Shown: one piece after another, positions 1-4,541 of the stretch
How the letters are laid out: each line of letters opens with the position of its first letter
How positions within the stretch are numbered: the stretch's first letter is position 1
NCBI GenBank assembly: GCA_030621655.1
Contig: JAUXHH010000067.1
Span: 1-8,253 of the forward strand
Direction: 5' to 3'
From: Desulfobacterales bacterium
Lineage (GTDB): Bacteria; Desulfobacterota; Desulfobulbia; Desulfobulbales; BM004
Length of the DNA: 8,253 bases
Notes under the pieces: model-generated
What the model saw: the letters and a program-made list of their open reading frames with translations, nothing else
What the model was told of the DNA's origin: nothing
Databases searched by the model: none
Program-made: the position numbers and the translations under genes

Positions 1-34
1 CTTTTAAGTTTGCAGAAGATGCAAGGTGTCAATC

Positions 35-57
35 GTCCTGCCGTTATGTTGCAGGAC
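35..57. other. Stem-loop, 7 bp
   Basis: GTCCTGC (35-41) and GCAGGAC (51-57) form a perfect 7-bp GC-rich stem with a 9-base loop. There is no T or A run next to it, so it is not a standard intrinsic terminator. Only 7 bases separate it from the stronger hairpin at 65-94, and the two may form one 3' structural element of the ppiD transcript. Confidence 0.45.
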
Positions 58-64
58 AACAAGC

Positions 65-94
65 CGCTTCGTAGTAGTATAACTACACGAAGCG
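65..94. other. Long stem-loop downstream of ppiD, possible 3' end structure
   Basis: CGCTTCGT plus GTAGT (65-78) pairs with ACTACACGAAGCG (82-94). The result is a 13-bp stem with a single bulged A at 73 and a 3-base loop. It starts about 40 bases past the ppiD stop codon in the direction of ppiD transcription. No U-tract follows on either strand, so it may protect a 3' end or assist Rho-type termination. Its termination role is inferred; the pairing is directly visible. Confidence 0.55.
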
Positions 95-133
95 CCTGAT
101 GACGCAGCAGATTTAGTAAACTAGAAAACCGTT

Positions 134-2044
134 CTAGAGAAACTGTTCGTTAATTTCGATCTCTGCCTTACTTCTCACATTCGTCAGCCATGAACCCAGG
201 AGAGTAGCCTCTTTTCTTTCCAGCATACCTGATCTGAATTCATTCTCCTTTTCGGTAAAGAGATCAGGAGAAGGCGGTCTCCTGTCCATAACCCTGAAGA
301 CATAAAACCTGCCATTGCTGTATACAACTTCTTCCGGGTAGGGCGACTTTGCCGACAGCTCAAAACCCAGGTTTGTCATTTGGGAGGGCAATGAGGAATT
401 TGTAGTTTGATCTCGGGTGATATAGCCTGAATTCTCAGGGGTCTTATCATGCTTTGCCGCCTCAGAGGCAAGATCAATGCTGCCCTGTTCCTTGAGGGAG
501 ACCAACATGGATTCAGCTGCCTCCCGCGCCATGGTTTCCGATTTTGCGCTGATATAGTCTTGCTGTAACTGCTCTTTAACGTCTTGCAACAAGGCAACTT
601 CGGAGTCTTTCTTGTCAGCCGCAAAGATTATGGCATATCCTTTTGCGGTTTCTATCAGTGAGCTGAGCTCCCCTTTGTTTAGTGTAAAGGCCGCAGTGAG
701 AAAGGCAGGCTCAGTGAGCATTCCTTCACTAAAACCACTTTTCTCCGGAGACTTTCTCGGGAAAAATCCGGTCTGTTCTACAGTAATATCAGTATGCTGC
801 CGGCTGAATTTTTCCAGGCTGCCGGCCAGGATAATATTTTCATAAGCCTCAGTTGCTCTATTAAATGCAAGTTGGCTGGATTTTTGTCCCTGGATCCGGG
901 ATGCAATCTCACCCTTTACCTCTTCCAGGGGCTTGGTACGGGCCGGCTCTATCTTCTCAATTTTTATGATATGGAAGCCGAACTGGGTTTCCACTATGTC
1001 GCTTATTTCTCCTTCGTTCAAAGCAAATGCCGCATCATCAAAAGACTTTACCATCCTGCCCCGGGAAAATGATCCAAGATCTCCTCCCCCGGGTCCGGTC
1101 GGCCCTTCGGAATACTGTTTTGCCAGTTCAACAAAATCTTCACCCGAGTTGGCCAGCTCAAGAACCTGCTCTGCCCGTTTGAGTTTCTCACTTAATACAT
1201 CTTCGGAGTCCCCTTCAGTAGTCTTTATGAGGATATGGCGGGCGCTTCGCTGTTCCGGGATACTGTAACGATTGAAGTTCTGACGGTAGAAAGATTCCAA
1301 CTCTTCATCGCTGATCTCCGGTTTTTCATCTCCACTGTATGGAAAGAGAAGAAAGTGCAGTTTGACCTGGGGATCGGTCATGTAGTTATCCTTGTTCTCC
1401 TCGTAAAATGACTGTAATTCTTCTTCGTCAGTCTCAATTTTTTCTTTAAAATCAGCTCCACTGAAGGAAGCATACTCAATACGTATCTCCTCATTGTCGA
1501 AATCAAATTGTTCGCGGGTTTCCAAAGGGGCCAACTTGGCAAAACGTGAGAGATGTGAGAGTACTTTCCCTGCAAGGAGATCGGTTCGCATGGTGGTTTC
1601 AAAAGAAGTGGGTGTCATCCCGGAGCTTGAAAGAATATTTTTGTACTGTTCAACATTAAAAATACCGTTTGTCCGAAATGCCTCCATTTTCTCAACGGCC
1701 TGCTGGACTTCAAGATCGCTTATCATAATCCCCATCTCTCTGGCCCCCTGGCGCAAAAGGGTTCGTTGAATGAGCTGTTCAATGGTCTGGCGTTCTAGGT
1801 CAAGGTTTTCCAGCAGGCCTTTAGGCAAACTTCCACCGAATTGATTGCGGTACTGGGTCGCCAGTTGGTCATAGGCTTTTTGAAACGCCTCATAGGGAAT
1901 GGCTTCATCATTAACTGTTGCAACGGTGTTAATGCTGCCGCGGTAACTGCTTCCTACACCCCAGAAAACAAAGACAAGTACAATGATGAGGATGATACCC
2001 TGAATGAGTGGCGATTGGGCTTTTTTTCGAAGTAAATCTAGCAT
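134..2044 (-). CDS. ppiD: PpiD-like periplasmic peptidyl-prolyl isomerase / chaperone
   Basis: A 636-residue protein with the PpiD architecture, close in length to E. coli PpiD (623). A short basic N-terminus (RKK at 6-8) precedes one membrane segment at about 14-33, so the protein should be inner-membrane anchored with its bulk in the periplasm. Next is a SurA-type N-terminal chaperone region (about 40-225, with NDEAIPYEAF after the membrane segment). A parvulin domain follows at about 265-365: ARHILIK with His270, the YSEGP/GGGDLG signature at 311-324, and FGFHII with His358. The C-terminal 260 residues look like degenerate parvulin and SurA-like helical repeats. The family helps newly exported proteins fold at the Sec translocon exit. 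The ATG start has AAGGAG 7 bases upstream. The gene is divergent from dsrC. SurA is the alternative, but SurA has a cleaved signal peptide rather than a retained anchor. Confidence 0.9.
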   Translation of the reverse strand: MLDLLRKKAQSPLIQGIILIIVLVFVFWGVGSSYRGSINTVATVNDEAIPYEAFQKAYDQLATQYRNQFGGSLPKGLLENLDLERQTIEQLIQRTLLRQGAREMGIMISDLEVQQAVEKMEAFRTNGIFNVEQYKNILSSSGMTPTSFETTMRTDLLAGKVLSHLSRFAKLAPLETREQFDFDNEEIRIEYASFSGADFKEKIETDEEELQSFYEENKDNYMTDPQVKLHFLLFPYSGDEKPEISDEELESFYRQNFNRYSIPEQRSARHILIKTTEGDSEDVLSEKLKRAEQVLELANSGEDFVELAKQYSEGPTGPGGGDLGSFSRGRMVKSFDDAAFALNEGEISDIVETQFGFHIIKIEKIEPARTKPLEEVKGEIASRIQGQKSSQLAFNRATEAYENIILAGSLEKFSRQHTDITVEQTGFFPRKSPEKSGFSEGMLTEPAFLTAAFTLNKGELSSLIETAKGYAIIFAADKKDSEVALLQDVKEQLQQDYISAKSETMAREAAESMLVSLKEQGSIDLASEAAKHDKTPENSGYITRDQTTNSSLPSQMTNLGFELSAKSPYPEEVVYSNGRFYVFRVMDRRPPSPDLFTEKENEFRSGMLERKEATLLGSWLTNVRSKAEIEINEQFL

Positions 2045-2100
2045 GTATTCTCTCCTTCATGAACTATCAGGAGGCGTTACTCGTTAGAGAATATGCCTCC
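2045..2100 (-). promoter_or_regulatory. ppiD leader with two mutually exclusive hairpins
   Basis: On the minus-strand transcript GGAGGC (plus coordinates 2100-2095) can pair with GCCTCC (2075-2070), a 6-bp GC stem with a 19-base loop. The CTCCT overlapping the second arm (2073-2069) can instead pair with AGGAG of the ppiD Shine-Dalgarno (2056-2052), across a 12-base loop. The first fold leaves the ribosome site free and the second covers it. Both pairings are visible; a regulatory switch is inferred. Small hairpins of this size are common by chance. Confidence 0.3.
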
Positions 2101-2307
2101 CGGGAAAATTTTTTCACCGTATGTAGAAAAATGTCAATAATGCAGTGCTGTCCATACCATATAAAATAATAACATATCCTTTTATCCGATAAAGATTACT
2201 TATTGCCAGTTAAAAATAATAGTATAATAAATTGGCTCAATTTTTTTTTAAAAGAAACTGTAATAATTTTTGAGTGCAAGATGTATTTTTATTGCCTTTA
2301 AAAAAAA

Positions 2308-2336
2308 TTTTTTCCTGTGAAAAAATATGGTATGAT
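2308..2336 (+). promoter_or_regulatory. Candidate upstream dsrC promoter (extended -10)
   Basis: TATGAT at 2331-2336 differs from the consensus TATAAT at one base and is preceded by TGG, which gives the TGn extended -10 element. There is no good -35; the matching position holds only Ts (2308-2313). A/T tracts immediately upstream could act as an UP element. Transcription would begin near 2343 and give dsrC a leader of about 180 bases. Confidence 0.45.
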
Positions 2337-2408
2337 GCACCGCTCCGAACAAATAATTTTTGCTATGTTTCATGGCTGGTTATCGGCAAAAAAATTGTTA
2401 ATGATTAC

Positions 2409-2437
2409 TTGACAAAGAATAGACGCTATATTATGAA
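2409..2437 (+). promoter_or_regulatory. Candidate proximal dsrC promoter
   Basis: A perfect TTGACA -35 (2409-2414) is followed after 17 bases by TATGAA (2432-2437), which matches the sigma70 -10 at four of six positions. The predicted start is near 2444, leaving a leader of about 80 bases. Together with the extended -10 site upstream this suggests tandem promoters, consistent with the high expression known for dsrC in sulfate reducers. Confidence 0.5.
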
Positions 2438-2472
2438 GGACTATTCATTATTTGTTTTCAAAGTTCGGTGGA

Positions 2473-2508
2473 GACTGAAACAATCAATAATATACTAGTG
2501 ACTGAAAC
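2473..2508 (+). repeat. Direct repeat GACTGAAAC in the dsrC leader
   Basis: GACTGAAAC occurs at 2473-2481 and again at 2500-2508, 27 bases apart start to start. The second copy ends 2 bases before the Shine-Dalgarno AGGAGG (2511-2516). The two copies share a purine-rich surrounding context. Both lie in the untranslated leader whichever candidate promoter is used. A protein- or RNA-binding role is possible, but chance is not excluded. Confidence 0.5.
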
Positions 2509-2525
2509 CAAGGAGGAAAATTAAA

Positions 2526-2846
2526 ATGGCAAGTATCGATCATAATGGCAAATCTTACGATGTGGATGAAGATGGCTTCTTGACCAAAGGCATGGAAGAC
2601 TGGGATGAAGGTTGGGTTGAGTATGTAAAGGGTATTGAAGGTATCGGAGAGATGACCGATGAGCATCAGAAGGTAATTGATGCTTTACAGGAGTACTACA
2701 AGAAAAATGGTATCGCTCCTATGGTACGTATTCTTTCCAAAACTACCGGCTTCCCGCTGAAGAGGATTTACGAGCTCTTCCCATCAGGACCAGGTAAGGG
2801 AGCATGTAAAATGGCTGGTCTGCCAAAACCGACTGGCTGCGTATAA
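2526..2846 (+). CDS. dsrC: DsrC sulfur-carrier protein of dissimilatory sulfite reduction
   Basis: A 106-residue DsrC/TusE-family protein. In sulfate reducers DsrC accepts sulfur from sulfite at the DsrAB sulfite reductase, forming a trisulfide that the membrane complex DsrMKJOP then reduces. The C-terminal arm GACKMAGLPKPTGCV holds both redox cysteines, Cys94 and Cys105, 11 residues apart as in characterised DsrC. TusE, the tRNA-thiolation relative, lacks the first of these, so this is a true DsrC. The helical core with MVRILSKTTGFPLKRIYELFP at about 66-86 is also typical (shown here as two abutting family motifs). The ATG has AGGAGG 9 bases upstream. No dsrAB or dsrMKJOP gene is adjacent, and stand-alone dsrC loci are common in sulfate reducers. 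The gene ends in a strong terminator at 2868-2905. Confidence 0.95.
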   Translation: MASIDHNGKSYDVDEDGFLTKGMEDWDEGWVEYVKGIEGIGEMTDEHQKVIDALQEYYKKNGIAPMVRILSKTTGFPLKRIYELFPSGPGKGACKMAGLPKPTGCV

Positions 2847-2867
2847 TTTGTCATAAGTAATTTTAAT

Positions 2868-2905
2868 AAAAAAAGGGAGGAGGCTTTTGCCTTCTCCCTT
2901 TTTTT
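2868..2905. terminator. Bidirectional intrinsic terminator
   Basis: GGGAGGAGGC (2875-2884) pairs with GCCTTCTCCC (2889-2898) in a 10-bp stem with one G-T wobble and a TTTT loop. Seven As precede it and seven Ts follow, so it has the U-tract needed in both directions. It lies 22 bases after the dsrC stop and 18 bases after the end of the converging ATP-grasp gene, and should terminate both. Confidence 0.93.
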
Positions 2906-2922
2906 ATTGCTTTATTAAAAAC

Positions 2923-3690
2923 TTAATCCAGGTAATTTTTCAGCAGCAGCTGGTGAATTGCTTCCACCTTTTCCTGATACTCTTCAGGTGAGATTTTCGC
3001 TCCCTGTATCCCCCCTTTCAGATTAATTTCCCCCAGATAAGATTTTCCATCCTTTGTGACAAGAATATCAAGATGTCCATAGGGAAAATGGCCACGGTCC
3101 ATGACCTTTCGGCAGAGCTTAATTTGCTCCGCGGAAAGTTCGCAGGGCTGACTCTGCCCGCCATGGTGCAGGTTGTTTCTAAAACTGTAGGGATTGTGGC
3201 GCCAGTAAGCTTCGATATAGTCATCCAGAAAAACAACCCGGATATCACGACATTCAGGCTCAAAGGGCTGCAAAACAAAGGGGAAAGGTATAGTGCCTAG
3301 TGAGGCATGGGTAAAAACCTCCTCAATCGATTGCCAGAGGTGCACCCCCATGCCGGCGTTTCTTCGATCCAGCTTGGTAATTACAGCAGTGATGGAGTTT
3401 TTCTGATAATCTGAAATTGCTTCAATAAGGTCATGAAGCGCATGGATGGACCGGGTATGCGGCAACATGAATCCGGGGAAAAGTGCTGCCTGTAAGGTTT
3501 TTGAACGGCTGACAAGTTGTGAAAGTCCTGAGGGAACCAGGTGCACTCCTCTGGCGCCAAGGTCAAGAAGCATGGGTTCTTCAGATTCCCGCAGGCGCAG
3601 ACGGCCTACAACAATATCTCCTTCCTGCAGAGAATTATATTGAGCACGCAGAGTTGAGTTGTCTCTGATAACGAGCTTCTCACGGCTCAA
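2923..3690 (-). CDS. RimK-like ATP-grasp ligase, substrate unknown
   Basis: A 255-residue cytosolic protein with an ATP-grasp catalytic domain of the RimK/YheC-like type. These enzymes use ATP to make an acyl-phosphate and join a carboxylate to an amine or thiol. Visible features are Lys106 with the glycine loop GMGV (113-116), DIRVVFLDD at 149-157 (Arg151), RHN (164-166), FRNNLHHGG (170-178) and the metal ligands Asp208, Glu221 and Asn223 in LDIL and GEINLKGG. The first 80 residues match no domain I can name and probably form the pre-ATP-grasp fold. The start is TTG, with AAGGAG 9 bases upstream; the next in-frame ATG (residue 40) would remove part of that fold. It lies 81 bases downstream of the zinc-ribbon gene and is probably co-transcribed with it. 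Catalytic class is confident; substrate is unknown. Confidence 0.85.
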   Translation of the reverse strand: MSREKLVIRDNSTLRAQYNSLQEGDIVVGRLRLRESEEPMLLDLGARGVHLVPSGLSQLVSRSKTLQAALFPGFMLPHTRSIHALHDLIEAISDYQKNSITAVITKLDRRNAGMGVHLWQSIEEVFTHASLGTIPFPFVLQPFEPECRDIRVVFLDDYIEAYWRHNPYSFRNNLHHGGQSQPCELSAEQIKLCRKVMDRGHFPYGHLDILVTKDGKSYLGEINLKGGIQGAKISPEEYQEKVEAIHQLLLKNYLD

Positions 3691-3771
3691 ACCGCTTTTC
3701 TCCTTTTGTTTAGATCGCAGTTGTTCGCTGTTAATATCCTGAATCCGTGACGTAAAAGGAATATGAAAATT

Positions 3772-4059
3772 CTAGAAAAGCATTTCCAGAAATCTTTTAT
3801 GAAACCCGGTGAGATCAGCGCCGCAATCGCCGCAATAAAATTTTACCTGGCCCAGAACCTGGGAGTCATCCAGTTCCTGGCTGAAGCTTCCGTCAGTATT
3901 CTGAATAAAACGTGTTGTGAGAATAACGCCATCGGATACTTCCAGAAACTCTTTATTATTAGTACATTCAGGGCAGGTGATGCGCTGGGTACTGGGAGAA
4001 GTTGCCACTTTTGATCTTATTTTTTTTCTTTTAATCTCGGTTGTATCAGAATAACTCAT
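3772..4059 (-). CDS. Small zinc-ribbon protein of unknown function
   Basis: A 95-residue protein I do not recognise as a named family. A basic, likely disordered N-terminus (KRKKIRSK at 10-17) leads into two metal-binding knuckles, CPEC (Cys29, Cys32) and CGDC (Cys76, Cys79). Between them are about 43 residues predicted to be beta-strands (GVILTTRFIQ, QVKFYC), so the four cysteines probably hold one zinc in a zinc-ribbon fold. The tail after the second knuckle is short and hydrophobic (LEMLF). I chose the ATG at 4057-4059. AGGAGG lies 12 bases upstream, rather far, but the frame extended further upstream would read through that ribosome site. A near-consensus promoter sits about 30 bases before the start codon. 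It is first in a two-gene unit with the ATP-grasp gene. Nucleic-acid binding or partnership with that enzyme are both possible. Confidence 0.75.
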   Translation of the reverse strand: MSYSDTTEIKRKKIRSKVATSPSTQRITCPECTNNKEFLEVSDGVILTTRFIQNTDGSFSQELDDSQVLGQVKFYCGDCGADLTGFHKRFLEMLF

Positions 4060-4095
4060 TATGAGAGAAATCCTCCTTTTAGAATAATTCGATAC

Positions 4096-4124
4096 TCTAT
4101 AAGGCAGTGGCAATCAATTGTCAA
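4096..4124 (-). promoter_or_regulatory. Near-consensus sigma70 promoter for the zinc-ribbon / ATP-grasp unit
   Basis: Read leftward, a perfect TTGACA (4124-4119) is followed after exactly 17 bases by TATAGA (4101-4096), which matches the -10 consensus at four of six positions including the key TA and A. Predicted initiation is near 4089, leaving a leader of about 30 bases before the ATG at 4059. This is the best-looking promoter in the window. Confidence 0.75.
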
Positions 4125-4137
4125 CACTTGTGAAGGA

Positions 4138-4236
4138 ATACCTGCAAAAGTTTTTCAAGGCAAGTAATGTTTTTTGCTCAAAAGTGATTTAATCACTAGT
4201 AGTTATAGTTTGTAGCAGCAAAAGAGAAGCAGGTAT
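4138..4236. repeat. Nested inverted repeats at the acyP 3' end
   Basis: Three pairs of complementary arms lie one inside the other. The outer pair is ATACCTGC (4138-4145) with GCAGGTAT (4229-4236). The middle pair is TTTTGCT (4172-4178) with AGCAAAA (4217-4223). The inner pair is AGTGAT (4183-4188) with ATCACT (4192-4197) across a 3-base loop. The outer arm touches the acyP stop codon. On the leftward transcript only three Us follow the inner hairpin, so it would be a weak intrinsic terminator. The element lies immediately upstream of the zinc-ribbon promoter. Confidence 0.45.
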
Positions 4237-4520
4237 CAGGAATAATGAATTGCAAAGGTCGTATTGTCGCCAACCGGAGGTTCCTCAGTGGCATGGACCA
4301 TTTCAACAAGAGAGTGTGGCGACCCCTGGTGAAACCATTGCAGCATTTTTTCAACTGCGATTTTTTCCCCTTCAATTAAGGCTTCCACCGAACCGTCTGA
4401 CCGGTTCCGTACCCAGCCTGAAAGATCAAGTTTTACGGCTTCATCCCTGGTGTAAGCCCTGAAAAAAACGCCTTGCACCCTTCCTTCGACAATGACGTGG
4501 ACCCGTTTGTTATCAGTCAT
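4236..4520 (-). CDS. acyP: Acylphosphatase
   Basis: A 94-residue cytosolic acylphosphatase, the usual length for the family. These enzymes hydrolyse carboxyl-phosphate bonds such as those in acetyl-phosphate and 1,3-bisphosphoglycerate. The signature EGRVQGVFFRAYTRDEA is at 12-28, with catalytic Arg21 in the phosphate loop, and GWVRNRSDGSVEALIEG is at 35-51 with catalytic Asn39. Both essential residues are present. The ATG has GAGG 5 bases upstream. The gene lies 21 bases after ligA on the same strand and is probably the last gene of the tautomerase-ligA-acyP transcript. Its metabolic role alongside ligA is not obvious and the linkage may simply be convenient. Confidence 0.93.
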   Translation of the reverse strand: MTDNKRVHVIVEGRVQGVFFRAYTRDEAVKLDLSGWVRNRSDGSVEALIEGEKIAVEKMLQWFHQGSPHSLVEMVHATEEPPVGDNTTFAIHYS

Positions 4521-4541
4521 GCATTCCTCGAGTCATTATTA

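Larger units (their letters stand above)
1..133. other. Left-edge segment downstream of ppiD, no confident gene
   Basis: This stretch lies 3' of the leftward ppiD-like gene. It holds two stem-loops, listed separately. On the + strand, frame 1 is open from the window edge to a TGA at 97-99 (32 residues), and frame 3 is open to a TAG at 72-74. Either could be the tail of a rightward gene converging on ppiD. Neither peptide resembles a family I know, and short open frames like this arise by chance. The minus strand has no ATG here, so a further leftward gene does not start in this stretch. Confidence 0.4.
2101..2472. other. AT-rich divergent spacer between ppiD and dsrC
   Basis: A non-coding spacer much richer in A and T than the genes on either side. 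It contains repeated homopolymer tracts: T at 2241-2249, T at 2267-2271, T at 2286-2290, A at 2300-2307 running into T at 2308-2313, and A at 2320-2325. Successive tracts are separated by roughly two helical turns, which suggests curved DNA or an UP element for RNA polymerase alpha subunits. Both dsrC candidate promoters lie in or just after it. For leftward ppiD, a TTGACA is present at 2132-2137 (read on minus), but I see no good -10 at the right distance. A GTG-initiated open frame from 2274 to 2498 has no ribosome site and no recognisable product. Confidence 0.6.

Noticed and set aside
4..32. TTGACA on the minus strand at 32-27 as a promoter for a gene off the left edge
   Set aside because: At 16-18 base spacing the would-be -10 is poor, and the downstream sequence is outside the window.
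1..99. C-terminal end of a rightward gene (frame 1)
   Set aside because: 32 codons without a family match or a second line of evidence is too little to call a gene; a second + frame is also open over most of the span.
2274..2498. 74-codon open frame on + starting at GTG, upstream of dsrC
   Set aside because: It has no ribosome site, runs through both candidate dsrC promoters and the leader repeat, and is made of A/T-rich spacer sequence with no recognisable domain.
4060..4113. 18-residue upstream extension of the zinc-ribbon protein
   Set aside because: The extension would read through the AGGAGG ribosome site and start only a few bases before the -10 region's downstream edge overlaps, at or upstream of the predicted transcription start near 4089.
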